From Hydrogenophaga sp. (GTDB lineage Bacteria; Pseudomonadota; Gammaproteobacteria; Burkholderiales; Burkholderiaceae_C), in NCBI RefSeq assembly GCF_030651625.1, contig NZ_JAUSCF010000031.1:124001-188000 (forward strand): a stretch of 64,000 nt of DNA, written 5' to 3'. This document shows, in pieces, positions 44,193-53,506 of this stretch. The notes beneath the pieces were generated by a model that was given only the letters and a program-made list of their open reading frames with translations, was not told the origin of the DNA and did no database searches. The stretch's first letter is position 1, and each line of letters begins with the position of its first letter. The position numbers and the translations under genes are program-made.

Positions 44193-44381
44193 ATGAGTCA
44201 TGTTGCGGACCGCTGGGTCCTGGTGAATGTGCTGGCCGACTACACCGGCTACTCCGATGACGCCATCCGCGCCAAAATCCGCCGCGGGGATTGGGTCTGC
44301 GGTCCTCACTGGCGCAAGGCGCCAGATGGACGCATCGTGTTCAATCTCACACGTATACAGGAATGGATGGCCGGCGGCTGA
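44193..44381 (+). CDS. Excisionase/AlpA-like DNA-binding protein
   Basis: 62 aa from ATG 44193, with AGGAG 8 nt upstream. WVLVNVLADYTGYSDDAIRA then KIRRGDWVCGPHWRKAPDGR and IVFNLTRIQEWMAGG follow the short winged-helix pattern of Xis/AlpA proteins (GDWVxG and WHKxPDG-like wing). It lies 171 nt before the integrase, the usual place for a directionality factor. An in-frame GTG at 44172 is less likely because it has no ribosome site. Confidence 0.78.
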   Translation: MSHVADRWVLVNVLADYTGYSDDAIRAKIRRGDWVCGPHWRKAPDGRIVFNLTRIQEWMAGG

Positions 44382-44401
44382 CATTACTGGATATAATTAC
44401 A

Positions 44402-44490
44402 GATGACTGCCGAGGCCACCGTGAAGCCTGCTGCAAACACAAGGGCCTCGGCTCTTGACGGCAAATACGTATGTAGGCAGTCATATTTTT
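44402..44490 (+). ncRNA. Candidate small RNA or attenuator upstream of the integrase
   Basis: A TATAAT box (44392-44397) would start a transcript near 44402. ATGACTGCC (44403-44411) pairs with GGCAGTCAT (44476-44484) and CCGAGGCC (44410-44417) with GGCCTCGG (44444-44451); a T-rich tract follows (44485-44490), like a terminator. The nested 9-bp and 8-bp stems share two bases. It could be a short regulatory RNA or a conditional terminator for int. No good -35 box is visible. Confidence 0.45.
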
Positions 44491-44552
44491 AACTTGCGTT
44501 TGGCAACGTTTGCTCCCTGACGCTCTATGCCCCTAAGCGGGCAGGAGCGGTC

Positions 44553-45992
44553 ATGGCTACAGCCATCAAACGTATGGACGACAAGCTCGTCCTTCCCGTC
44601 GGTGCCACCCATTTCATCGGGCTCGACGGCACCCCACTGGAACCCATTCCACCCGGTGTGACCATCAGAAGTTCCAGGGCAGTGCAGCTGGAATTCATGT
44701 GGCAGGGGCGCCGTTTCACGGAGTCCATCAAAGGAGTCCCGACCCAGCGAGCCGTCGCGGACGCAGTTTCGAAACGCGAGGTGGTTCTGCGCGACATCGC
44801 ACACAACCGTTTTGTGCTGGAGCACCACTTTCCGGAAAGCCGCAAGGTCAAAAAGGCGCTCGTGCAGCAACGCGAGAAGAAGCAGCAGGACGGTCGCACC
44901 ATGCGAGACCTCTTTGTTGTATTTCTGGACCGCTACGCCAAAGAGCATCCCGCCGGCAAAAACACCCTGAACACCCACAGGGAGGTCATCTCGTCACAGC
45001 TCGCGCCGGCACTGGGTGAGAAGCGTCCGGATGAGCTCACCAAGGACGTGCTCATCCAGTTCCGCCACAGTCTGCGCGAGAAAAAGCTCAGCGACTCGCG
45101 AATCAGCAACATCATGACGCCTTTGCGGGCTTGTCTGAACATTGCCGTGGAGGAAGGGCTGGTGCCTCGCAATGTGGCACTGGAGCTTGCACCGACCAAA
45201 CCGAAGAAGGCGAAGGCCGTGGTGCTCGACAGCGCGGGCGAACCGGACTTCAACGAACCATTGCCCACATCGCTGCTGCCGCAGTACGAGTCAGCAGCGA
45301 AACACGCCGACCCTCTGGATGCAAAGGAACGGGCAGCCGTCCTCGGGAAACTGATTGGGCAGATTCGAAACATTTTCCTGTTTGCGATGTGGTCCGGCCT
45401 GCGCACGGGGGAGCTGATTGCACTGCGGTGGTGCGATGTGGACCTTGAGCGGGCCCGCATCTGCGTGCGGCTCGCTTTTTCAAAGAACTGTTTCACCAAC
45501 ACCAAGGGACGCCGCTCTCGATGGGTGGAACTGATGCCGCCTGCACTCGAGGTGCTCAAGGCCCAGAAGAAGATTACTGGAGATGCGGGCAAGTGGGTGT
45601 TTCAGAATCCCCGGATTCACGACCGTTGGCAAAACAGCGAGCGACTGCGAGTCCACTGGATTTACGCCATGAAGGCCTCAGGGGTGCGCTACCGTTATCC
45701 GTACCAATGCCGCCACACCTACGCCAGCATGATGGTCTCGGCCGGGGAGCCCACCGAGTGGGTGGCCGAGCAGATGGGGCACCTGGACGGGCGGCTTGTC
45801 GCAGCGGTGTACGGGCGCTGGTTGCGCCGCCCGGACATGAATCCTGGGGAGCACGCAGCCATGGCCTACCAGAGAGAGTGGACGGACCTGGTGTCGCAGG
45901 TCGAGCGGGTGGATGTGGTCTGCGACGTGCCCGAGCTGGATGAAGCCCTTCTGGCTAGGGGTGAGACCGACGACGACTCGGATGACGAGTGA
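44553..45992 (+). CDS. int: Tyrosine-family integrase of the island
   Basis: 479 aa. The catalytic residues appear in order: Arg in WSGLRTGELIALRW, His-x-x-Arg in CRHTYASMMVSAG, His in MGHLDGR, and Tyr in VYGRWLRR. An arm-type DNA-binding domain (residues 1-100, with EFMWQGRRFTESIKGV) and a core-binding domain precede them. It recombines attL and attR at the tRNA-Pro 3' end. The C-terminal tail is acidic (GETDDDSDDE). It reads towards attR, whose repeat begins 98 nt beyond the stop. Confidence 0.95.
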   Translation: MATAIKRMDDKLVLPVGATHFIGLDGTPLEPIPPGVTIRSSRAVQLEFMWQGRRFTESIKGVPTQRAVADAVSKREVVLRDIAHNRFVLEHHFPESRKVKKALVQQREKKQQDGRTMRDLFVVFLDRYAKEHPAGKNTLNTHREVISSQLAPALGEKRPDELTKDVLIQFRHSLREKKLSDSRISNIMTPLRACLNIAVEEGLVPRNVALELAPTKPKKAKAVVLDSAGEPDFNEPLPTSLLPQYESAAKHADPLDAKERAAVLGKLIGQIRNIFLFAMWSGLRTGELIALRWCDVDLERARICVRLAFSKNCFTNTKGRRSRWVELMPPALEVLKAQKKITGDAGKWVFQNPRIHDRWQNSERLRVHWIYAMKASGVRYRYPYQCRHTYASMMVSAGEPTEWVAEQMGHLDGRLVAAVYGRWLRRPDMNPGEHAAMAYQREWTDLVSQVERVDVVCDVPELDEALLARGETDDDSDDE

Positions 45993-46024
45993 GGTGCCAG
46001 GCTATTCGTACCCGATGAGAGCGC

Positions 46025-46043
46025 ATGCGACAAACGTGCGACA
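46025..46043 (+). other. Candidate integrase arm-type sites, right end
   Basis: ATGCGACAAA then TGCGACA, matching the pair at 23940-23960, placed between the integrase stop and attR. Confidence 0.45.
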
Positions 46044-46090
46044 TATCGAGCAAATCGGGCGGCAGGCCGCATGAATCCTAGGGTGGGATT

Positions 46091-46158
46091 CGAGTTCGAA
46101 TCCCGCCACGCCGACCAAAAACGCAGAGAGCCCGGAGTTTCACGACTCCGGGCTTTTT
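46091..46158 (+). repeat. attR: right 68-bp direct repeat
   Basis: Exact copy of 23744-23811. It contains the last 27 nt of tRNA-Pro (including CCA), the linker and the full terminator hairpin (46129-46154). It marks the right end of the island. Confidence 0.95.
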
Positions 46159-46177
46159 CGTGTTCTGTGTCAGCGGG

Positions 46178-47713
46178 TCAATGATGATGTGCTGGCGCTG
46201 GCACCTGCCAGGTTCGGCGCACAACGCCATTGATGTCCACGCTTTCCAGATGCACGTCAAAGCCCCACAGACGGGCCACGTGTTTGAGCACTTCGGGCGT
46301 GGCATCGCTCATGGGCATGCCATTGCGCTGGGTGTGGCGCAGCTTGAGAGAGCGGTCACCCCTAACATTGACGTTCCACACTTGGATATCGGGTTCCCGA
46401 TTACTGATGTCGTACTGGCGGGAAAGCGATTCTCGCAGCGCCCGATAGCCGCTGTCGTCGTGAATGGCTGACACCTCGAGTTCGACTGCCTTTTCGTCGT
46501 CGTGAATCGCGAACAACCGGAAGTCGCGCATGACTTTGGGGCTGAGGAACTGACCCACGAAGCTTTCATCCTTGTAATTGCGCATCGCATGGTCCAGCGT
46601 CTTTAGCCAGTCAGTGCCTGCAATGTCGGGGAACCACCTGCGGTCTTCATCGGAGGGGTTCTCGCAGATTCGGCGCAGATCGGTGAACATGGCAAAGCCC
46701 AGTGCATAGGGGTTGATGCCGCTGTAGGCACGATGGCCAACGGGGGGCTGGAAGATCACGCTGGTGTGGGAGCTCAGCCATTCCATCATGAAGCCATCGG
46801 CCAGCAGGCCCCGGTCGTACATGGTGTTTAGCAGGGTGTAATGCCAGAACGTGGCCCAGCCTTCGTTCATGACCTGGGTCTGACGCTGGGGGTAAAAGTA
46901 CTGCGCGACCTTTCTCACGATGCGCACAACTTCGCGTTGCCAGGGCTCGAGCAGGGCGGCATTCTTCTCAATGAAGTAAAGAATGTTCTCCTGCGGCTCT
47001 TCAGGAAAGCGCCTCGACGCATTGGCCTCCGTGGCCTGACCTTCGCGCCGTGGCAAGGTTCGCCACAGCTCGTTCACCTGCTGCTGGAGGTGCCTCTCGC
47101 GCTCTTCTCGCTGTGCACTCTCCTGTGCCAGAGAGCGCTTTTGGGGACGCCGGTAGCGGTCGACGCCGTGGTTCATCAAGGCGTGGCATGAATCGAGGAT
47201 TTCTTCGACCGCCTCCATGCCGTGGCGTTCTTCACATTCGGCGATGTAGTGCCGGGCATAGACCAGATAGTCGATGATGGACGAGGCATCGGTCCACATG
47301 CGAAAGAGGTAGTTGCCCTTGAAGAAGCTGTTGTGCCCGTAGGCCGCGTGCGCAATCACCAGTGCCTGCATGGCCAGTGTGTTTTCCTCCATCAGGTAGG
47401 CGATGCAGGGATCGGAGTTGATGACGATTTCATAGGCCAGGCCCATGTGACCGCGGCGATAATTTTTTTCCGTGCTGATGAATTGCTTGCCGTAGGACCA
47501 ATGGCGGTAGAGCATGGGCATGCCAACGCTGGAGTAGGCGTCCATCATCTGCTCGGCAGTGATCACCTCCAGTTGATTCGGATACACATCCAGACCATAA
47601 CCGCGCGCGGTCTTTGCGATTTCGGCGTGGTAGGTTTCAATCAGGTCAAAGGTCCAGTCAGACGGGCTGGGCAACCGTTCGTATGCTCGAGGCTCAGTCA
47701 AAGGTTGTGTCAT
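46178..47713 (-). CDS. spoVR: SpoVR-family protein
   Basis: 511 aa. SVGMPMLYRHWSYGKQF, AHAAYGHNSFFKGNYLFR and VMNEGWATFWHYTLL are the typical SpoVR blocks. The protein is widespread outside spore formers and co-occurs with YeaH and PrkA, where it is linked to stress and nitrogen-starvation responses; its biochemical activity is unknown. ATG 47713 overlaps the yeaH stop (ATGA), so it is translationally coupled as the last gene of the cluster. Confidence 0.95.
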   Translation of the reverse strand: MTQPLTEPRAYERLPSPSDWTFDLIETYHAEIAKTARGYGLDVYPNQLEVITAEQMMDAYSSVGMPMLYRHWSYGKQFISTEKNYRRGHMGLAYEIVINSDPCIAYLMEENTLAMQALVIAHAAYGHNSFFKGNYLFRMWTDASSIIDYLVYARHYIAECEERHGMEAVEEILDSCHALMNHGVDRYRRPQKRSLAQESAQREERERHLQQQVNELWRTLPRREGQATEANASRRFPEEPQENILYFIEKNAALLEPWQREVVRIVRKVAQYFYPQRQTQVMNEGWATFWHYTLLNTMYDRGLLADGFMMEWLSSHTSVIFQPPVGHRAYSGINPYALGFAMFTDLRRICENPSDEDRRWFPDIAGTDWLKTLDHAMRNYKDESFVGQFLSPKVMRDFRLFAIHDDEKAVELEVSAIHDDSGYRALRESLSRQYDISNREPDIQVWNVNVRGDRSLKLRHTQRNGMPMSDATPEVLKHVARLWGFDVHLESVDINGVVRRTWQVPAPAHHH

Positions 47714-48999
47714 GCGGTGACCCCTTTCTTTTTGAAGAGATCGCGGAACACAGGGTAAATGTCCTCTGGTGCACTCACCTTGCGCATGGCGAAGTTCCGG
47801 CGACTGGCCAGCAATTGCGAGTATTCCTGCCAAAGGTTCTGTTCTGGTTCGGCCACCTGCACATAGGCGAAATAGCGAACCAGCGGGAGGATGTTGTCAG
47901 ACAGTAGTGCGCGACAGCGGCCGCTGTCCTGATGCCAGTTGTCGCCATCGCTGGCCTGCGCGCCGTAGATGTTCCATTCCCCGCTGGGGTAACGTGCGCG
48001 AATGATCTCATCCATGAGCAACAGCACGCTGGAGACGACGGTGCCACCTGTTTCAGTGGCCCGGAAGAACTCTTCCTCGTTCACTTCCTGTGCCTGAGTG
48101 TGATGCCGCAGGAACACCAGGTCGATCTTTTCGTAATGCTTTGTCAGAAACAGATAGAGCAGCATGAAAAAACGCTTGGACATGTCCTTGCGCGGCTCGT
48201 CCATCGAACCCGATACGTCCATCAGGCAGAACATCACCGCCTTGGCACTCGGGATGGGGGTCTTGACACGGCTGCGGTAACGCAGGTCGATGGGATCAAT
48301 GAATGGCACATGACGGATGCTCTTTCGAAGTGTCTCAATCACTGCCTCGGTTTCGAGGATTTCACTGTTCAGGGCCTGCGTCTTGGGTTCGTGCTTCTGC
48401 AGGTTCAGCAGATGCGCCTCAAGTCTGTGCAGCTCCCTGCGTGGTTCTCCGCCCAATGCGATGCGGCGGGCGAGTGCCCCTCGCATGGAGCGCACCACGT
48501 GCAGATTGTTGGGCGTGCCATCGCTGCTGAATCCGGCGCGGTGGCTCTTCCACTCCGGTACTTCGGCCAGTTGGGTGCGGATCAGGTGGGGCAGGGCCAG
48601 ATCGTCAAAGAAGGCACGCATGAACTCTTCGCGCGTGAGGCGAAACACAAAATCGTCTTCACCCGTGCCGCTGTCGCTGGCATCACCATCACCGCTGCCC
48701 GAGCCAGACCCTCCAGGTGGGCGGGCAATACGGTCTCCGCGCAGATAGTCGCGATTGCCCGGGTGCACGAATTCGCGGTTGCCGCCCCGCGCATGCCCGA
48801 AGGAGGGTTCCGACACATCCCGACGCGGCAGCGTCACGTCCTCGCCTTGCTCCAGTTCTCGGATGTTGCGGCCGCTCACCGCCTTGCGCACCGCCTCCTG
48901 GATCTGGCCGCGGTAGCGACGCAGAAAACGCTCCCGATTGCCAATCGACTTGTTCTTGCCGGACAACCTGCGATCAATGATCTGCTGGAAGATGGCCAC
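47710..48999 (-). CDS. yeaH: YeaH/YhbH (DUF444) protein
   Basis: 429 aa from GTG 48999, 8 nt after AGGAG. FQQIIDRRLSGKNKSIGNRE begins the DUF444 family, and a von Willebrand A-like part follows with MFCLMDVSGSMDEPRKDMSK (a DxSxS metal site). It works with PrkA kinase in stress signalling. A TTG 6 nt upstream is an alternative start with poorer spacing. It is between prkA and spoVR in one minus-strand operon. Confidence 0.94.
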   Translation of the reverse strand: MAIFQQIIDRRLSGKNKSIGNRERFLRRYRGQIQEAVRKAVSGRNIRELEQGEDVTLPRRDVSEPSFGHARGGNREFVHPGNRDYLRGDRIARPPGGSGSGSGDGDASDSGTGEDDFVFRLTREEFMRAFFDDLALPHLIRTQLAEVPEWKSHRAGFSSDGTPNNLHVVRSMRGALARRIALGGEPRRELHRLEAHLLNLQKHEPKTQALNSEILETEAVIETLRKSIRHVPFIDPIDLRYRSRVKTPIPSAKAVMFCLMDVSGSMDEPRKDMSKRFFMLLYLFLTKHYEKIDLVFLRHHTQAQEVNEEEFFRATETGGTVVSSVLLLMDEIIRARYPSGEWNIYGAQASDGDNWHQDSGRCRALLSDNILPLVRYFAYVQVAEPEQNLWQEYSQLLASRRNFAMRKVSAPEDIYPVFRDLFKKKGVTA

Positions 49000-49011
49000 G
49001 CGCAATTGCTC

Positions 49012-50934
49012 CTATGAACTCTTTCTTACCCGCAGGTACCACTCGCACAGCAGGCGCACCTGTTTGGCCGTGTAGCCTTTTTCGACCATGCGGCTGACAA
49101 AATCCTCATGCTTCTTCTGCTCGTCGGCGCTGCTTTTGGTGTTGAAGCTGATCACTGGGAGCAGTTCTTCGGTGTTCGAGAACATCTTCTTTTCAATGAC
49201 GGTGCGCAGCTTCTCGTAGCTTGTCCAGGTCGGGTTGTTGCCCGCGTTGCCAGCTCGGGCGCGCAGCACGAAGTTGACGATTTCGTTCCGGAAATCCTTT
49301 GGATTGGCGATGCCTGCGGGCTTTTCGATCTTTTCCAGCTCGCCGTTCAGTGAAGAGCGGTCAAACACCTCGCCGGTGTCGACGTCGCGGTACTCCTGGT
49401 CCTGGATCCAGTAATCGGCATAGGTTACGTAGCGATCAAAAATGTTCTGGCCGTATTCGCTGTAGCTTTCCAGGTAGGCCGTCTGGATTTCCTTGCCGAT
49501 GAATTCGGCATAGCGCGGTGCCAGCAATTCTTTGATATAGCTGATGTACTTCTGCTCGGTTTCTGCAGGAAACTGCTCTCGTTCGATCTGCTGCTCCAGC
49601 ACGTACATCAGATGCACCGGATTGGCAGCCACTTCGGCGCTATCGAAGTTGAAGACCTTGGAGATGATCTTGAACGCGAAGCGGGTGGAAACGCCGCTCA
49701 TGCCTTCGTCCACGCCCGCGTAGTCGCGGTACTCCTGAAGCGATTTGGCCTTCGGGTCCGTGTCCTTGAGGTTCTCACCATCGTAGATCTGCATCTTGCT
49801 GTAGATACTGGAGTTCTCAGGCTCTTTGAGTCGGGTGAGCACGGAGAACTGGGCCATCATGCGCAGCGTTCCGGGTGCGCACGGCGCCTGGGCAAGCGAC
49901 GAGTTGCGCACCAGCTTCTCGTAGATCTTGATTTCTTCAGAGACTCGCAAACAGTACGGCACCTTGACGATGTAGATGCGATCCAGAAAGGCCTCGTTGT
50001 TCTTGTTGTTGCGGAAAGCCTTCCATTCGCTCTCGTTGCTGTGGGCCAGCACCACGCCGTCAAAGGGTATGGCACCAAAGCCCTCTGTTCCCTTGAAATT
50101 GCCTTCCTGCGTGGCGGTGAGCAGGGGATGCAGCACCTTGATGGGTGCCTTGAACATCTCCACGAATTCCAGCAGACCTTGGTTCGCCAGACACAGGCCG
50201 CCGGAGTACGAATAGGCGTCCGGATCGTCTTGCGCGAAGGTTTCCAGCTTGCGGATGTCGACTTTGCCGACCAGAGAAGAAATATCCTGGTTGTTCTCGT
50301 CGCCCGGTTCGGTCTTCGCCACCGCAATCTGCCGCAGCACAGACGGATAGCGCTTGACCACCTTGAATTTCCGGATGTCCCCGCCGTACTCTTCAAGGCG
50401 CTTCACAGCCCAGGGCGAGAGGATGCGGTTGAGGTACCGCCTGGGGATGCCGTATTCTTTTTCCAGAATCTCTCCGTCTTCCGCCGCGTCAAACAGGCCC
50501 AGGGGCGTCTCGTTGACCGGCGAGCCTTGAATCGCATAGAACGGCACGTGTTCAACGAGCTGCTTCAGGCGCTCTGCGATCGAACTCTTGCCGCCACCCA
50601 CCGGACCCAGCAGGTAGAGGATCTGCTTCTTTTCTTCAAGGCCCTGGGCAGCGTGTCGAAAGTAGGACACCACCTGTTCGATAGCGTCCTCCATTCCGTA
50701 GAACTCTTTGAACGCCGGATAGATCTTGATGACCTTGTTGGCGAAGATGCGCGAAAGCCGCGGGTCGTTGCGCGTGTCGACCATTTGCGGGTCGCCGATG
50801 GCCTTGAGCATGCGCTCAGCGGCACTGGCATAGGCCACTGGGTCACGCTTGCAGAGGTCAAGGTAGTCCTGCAGCGAGATCACCTCTTCCCGTGTGCGCT
50901 CGTACCGGGCGGCGAAGTTGCTCATCACGTCCAT
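49012..50934 (-). CDS. prkA: PrkA-type serine protein kinase (YeaG)
   Basis: 640 aa. An AAA-like N-terminal domain has the Walker A motif LGPVGGGKSSIAERL, and GFGAIPFDGVVLAHSNESEW is a PrkA hallmark. The C-terminal PrkA domain includes a helix-rich kinase-like region. The start ATG has GGAG 8 nt upstream. First gene of prkA-yeaH-spoVR, a conserved set induced by nutrient and other stresses. Confidence 0.96.
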   Translation of the reverse strand: MDVMSNFAARYERTREEVISLQDYLDLCKRDPVAYASAAERMLKAIGDPQMVDTRNDPRLSRIFANKVIKIYPAFKEFYGMEDAIEQVVSYFRHAAQGLEEKKQILYLLGPVGGGKSSIAERLKQLVEHVPFYAIQGSPVNETPLGLFDAAEDGEILEKEYGIPRRYLNRILSPWAVKRLEEYGGDIRKFKVVKRYPSVLRQIAVAKTEPGDENNQDISSLVGKVDIRKLETFAQDDPDAYSYSGGLCLANQGLLEFVEMFKAPIKVLHPLLTATQEGNFKGTEGFGAIPFDGVVLAHSNESEWKAFRNNKNNEAFLDRIYIVKVPYCLRVSEEIKIYEKLVRNSSLAQAPCAPGTLRMMAQFSVLTRLKEPENSSIYSKMQIYDGENLKDTDPKAKSLQEYRDYAGVDEGMSGVSTRFAFKIISKVFNFDSAEVAANPVHLMYVLEQQIEREQFPAETEQKYISYIKELLAPRYAEFIGKEIQTAYLESYSEYGQNIFDRYVTYADYWIQDQEYRDVDTGEVFDRSSLNGELEKIEKPAGIANPKDFRNEIVNFVLRARAGNAGNNPTWTSYEKLRTVIEKKMFSNTEELLPVISFNTKSSADEQKKHEDFVSRMVEKGYTAKQVRLLCEWYLRVRKSS

Positions 50935-51273
50935 ACTGTCATCTCCTTAGAGTCAACAAGACTTCATGCTGGCATTGGGCGCAGCGCCCAATTTACTCTT
51001 TTGAAGCCGCACCAGCACTGTGCGCGATCAACAGAAAACTGCCAGTACTCTCAACGGTCTCACCAGCATAGAGCAAAGATCAGGCCTGCTGCACACTGTT
51101 GTTATTCTGAATGGCACCCCCGTATCAAAGTTCCGAATATGAAGGGCAATCCACAGGGATTTCTTGGGCTATTGCCGGATGCTGAGTCAGCATGCTTTTT
51201 CCACCTTAAGTGCGCCTGACTTGCGTCGATGGCTCTGCAGGTCTATCCTGAAAAACGAAAGGGATGACTTGCC
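50935..51273. other. prkA upstream region with palindrome
   Basis: 339 bp between the divergent prkA and methyltransferase genes, with no gene. ATTGGGCGC-A-GCGCCCAAT (50974-50992) is a perfect 9-bp inverted repeat 40 nt upstream of the prkA start, which could be an operator or a 5' hairpin. No convincing sigma-54 or sigma-S element was found by eye. Confidence 0.45.
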
Positions 51274-51945
51274 ATGATCAAACAGTCCAGAAGCGCCGCG
51301 CAAAGCCGGTTCCCAGATAGGGGAGCAGCCCTTGAGCGCTACAGGATGCGCGCTGAAGGTTACGACGGCGAGTTGGCGCTGTTCGAGCCCTTGCGGCAGG
51401 AGGCGATATCCCGGCTCAAACTCCGGGACGGAGAATCCGTGCTGGACGTCGGTTGTGGCACCGGACTGAGTTTTGCGCCGCTGAAAGCACTTGTGGGAGA
51501 GCAGGGGACCATCGTTGGCATTGAACAGTGCCCGCAAATGCTAAACAAAGCCAGGGAGCGTGTTCAGGCTCATGGCTGGCACGGGGTCAGGTTGTTGAGC
51601 GAAGCTGCCGATGAGGCATCTCTGCGCGGCCAGGCCGACGCGGCCATTTTCCATTTCACGCACGACATACTTCGGCAGCCAGAAGCTATCGCCCACGTGA
51701 TGCAGCATCTCAAGCCCGGTGCAAGGGTTGTGGCGACTGGCCTTCAATGGGCGGCCCCCTGGGTGTGGCCGGTCAACCTGTTTGTCTGGAGCGCTGCGAT
51801 GTACTCGGTCACCACCATGGACGGACTGGACAAGCCGTGGTCCATTCTCGCCACATTCCTTCGGGATATGGATGTGAGCACCACGTGGATGGGGAGCATC
51901 TTCATTGCAACCGGGACATGGAGCGGGCGCGAGCATGAAGTCTGA
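51274..51945 (+). CDS. Class I SAM-dependent methyltransferase
   Basis: 223 aa. ESVLDVGCGTGLSFAPLKAL is motif I (SAM binding), GTIVGIEQCPQMLNKARERV is motif II, and ADAAIFHFTHDILRQPEAI and LKPGARVVATGLQW are later core strands. A C-terminal part has aromatic residues that may bind a hydrophobic acceptor. The acceptor is unknown; ubiquinone or lipid-type UbiE-like relatives share this pattern. AAGGGATG precedes the ATG. Upstream of ppsR on the same strand. Confidence 0.85.
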   Translation: MIKQSRSAAQSRFPDRGAALERYRMRAEGYDGELALFEPLRQEAISRLKLRDGESVLDVGCGTGLSFAPLKALVGEQGTIVGIEQCPQMLNKARERVQAHGWHGVRLLSEAADEASLRGQADAAIFHFTHDILRQPEAIAHVMQHLKPGARVVATGLQWAAPWVWPVNLFVWSAAMYSVTTMDGLDKPWSILATFLRDMDVSTTWMGSIFIATGTWSGREHEV

Positions 51946-52052
51946 AATCGCCAAAATGACCCTCAAGGCGTAAAATTGCAAGTCGAGGTTTTAAATCAGT
52001 CGCACGCCACTGGACAAGACTGGCGCGGCGACAGAAGCCAGCTTCCCTCCTG

Positions 52053-53477
52053 ATGAAAGCCACCATGACCGATCGTCCGGACAAGCCCATTGATCTGTGT
52101 GAGTTGGCGCCACTGGCGCCTGAACTTGCATTGGCCCTGGCGACGGTATCCAGCGACATCGCATTGGTCATCAGCTCAGATGGCGTGATTCAAAACGTTT
52201 CCGTGTGCGACGCCAAACTCACGGAGGCCACGAGCGACTGGGTTGGCCGTCACTGGAGTGACACCGTCACAAAGGAGTCGCGCGCGAAAGTGGATCAGTT
52301 GCTCGAAGAGGCTTGCACAGCGGGACTCACACGGCGAAGGGAGGTGAGTCTGCTCTCGCATTCAGGCGCAGACATCCCGATGGCCTATTCGGCCATTCGT
52401 TTGGGCCAAGGTGGTCCGCTGATCGCCGCAGGGCGCGACATGCGAGCCATTGCGGCCATCCAGCAGCATTTCATCCAGTCGCAGCAGGAAATGGAACAGT
52501 CCTATTGGGCGCGCCGTCAAGCTGAGTCCAGGTACAGGCTTCTTTTTCAGGTGGCGACCGATGGCGTTCTGGTGGTGGATGCCCTGACCATGCAGGTCGT
52601 GGATGCCAATCAAGCCGCAACTTGTCTTTTTGGCTTGCCGTTGGAATCGCTGGTCGGCCTGGATGCAGCTCAGGGGTTTGATCCCACATCTCAGCCTGCT
52701 TTTGGGGAACTCCTCACTTCTACCCGAACAACGGGACTGCCCGCCGAGATCCGTGCTCGCGTCGCGGGCAGTGCTGCACTGGTGGCGGTGTCAGCCACGC
52801 CGTTTCGCGCGGACAACGCATTGTTGCTCATGGTGCGGGTCCGGCCTTCTGACGCTTTGATCCAGCAAGACCCGGCGCAGTTTGTCGAGCAGACTCAGGA
52901 CGCCGTTGTGATCACTGATTCAAGCGGTGGCATCCTGATGTGCAACCCTGCATTTGCGCGATTGTGCGAAGGCGGCGGCGCAGTCCAGCTCAAGGGGCGT
53001 CAGATTGATGCTGTTCTGACAGGGCTTGCGCCGTACCTGCCCCAACTCATCAGCGAGGCTCAGCGGCGAGGGCTGACGGGTCCATTGCCTGTGGCACTTG
53101 AATCGCCTGCAATATCCGTTGAGGTGGTGGCAACCATGCTCGATGAAGGTGATCAAGCGTGTATCGGCCTGACTTTGCGCACTCTTCGCCCTTCAACCCT
53201 GTCGACCGAAGGCATTGACGGCGAACTGGCGCTCGAATTATCTCAATTGACTGCCCGTCTGGGTGAGGTGAAGCTGACGGAGCTGGTGCTCAGTGCCACT
53301 CAAGTGATCGAACGCCATTTCTTGAAAGTGGCATTCGAACGTGCGAACGGCGATTCCGAGAGGGCGGCCAGGGTGCTTGGCCTACCGGTCTCAGTGCTCG
53401 AGCGGCAGCTGATTGAACTCGGCTTGCAGCCCGCGCAGGGGGCTGGTGGTGCTGCGCCCTCGGGCTTTCTGAACTAG
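52053..53477 (+). CDS. ppsR: PpsR/CrtJ-type transcriptional regulator
   Basis: 474 aa. The layout is an N-terminal domain (1-125), PAS (about 160-270), PAS (about 275-390) and a C-terminal Fis-type helix-turn-helix, FERANGDSERAARVLGLPVS. This is the arrangement of PpsR, a repressor of photosynthesis and tetrapyrrole genes in phototrophs, which in Rhodopseudomonas and Bradyrhizobium is antagonised by bacteriophytochrome BphP1. bphP follows 29 nt later. I found no PpsR target motif (TGT-N12-ACA) in the immediate upstream region. The start has no clear ribosome site. Confidence 0.8.
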   Translation: MKATMTDRPDKPIDLCELAPLAPELALALATVSSDIALVISSDGVIQNVSVCDAKLTEATSDWVGRHWSDTVTKESRAKVDQLLEEACTAGLTRRREVSLLSHSGADIPMAYSAIRLGQGGPLIAAGRDMRAIAAIQQHFIQSQQEMEQSYWARRQAESRYRLLFQVATDGVLVVDALTMQVVDANQAATCLFGLPLESLVGLDAAQGFDPTSQPAFGELLTSTRTTGLPAEIRARVAGSAALVAVSATPFRADNALLLMVRVRPSDALIQQDPAQFVEQTQDAVVITDSSGGILMCNPAFARLCEGGGAVQLKGRQIDAVLTGLAPYLPQLISEAQRRGLTGPLPVALESPAISVEVVATMLDEGDQACIGLTLRTLRPSTLSTEGIDGELALELSQLTARLGEVKLTELVLSATQVIERHFLKVAFERANGDSERAARVLGLPVSVLERQLIELGLQPAQGAGGAAPSGFLN

Positions 53478-53506
53478 CCCGCAGCAGAATTTCGGACATC
53501 CTCAGC

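Larger units (their letters stand above)
23744..46158. mobile_element. 22.4-kb genomic island integrated at tRNA-Pro
   Basis: Bounded by identical 68-bp repeats at 23744-23811 and 46091-46158. It carries a tyrosine integrase and an excisionase-like gene beside the right end, a CBASS defence operon with regulators, replication- and DNA-binding genes, an NrtR-like/ADP-ribosylglycohydrolase operon and structured non-coding elements. There is no conjugation machinery and no recognisable relaxase, so it is either mobilised by a helper or transferred passively. Removing it would rejoin the tRNA terminator to the spoVR region. Confidence 0.92.

Noticed and set aside
23744..46158. Prophage or conjugative element
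   Set aside because: No capsid, tail, terminase, relaxase or type IV secretion genes were recognised; only integration, SSB and replication-type genes.
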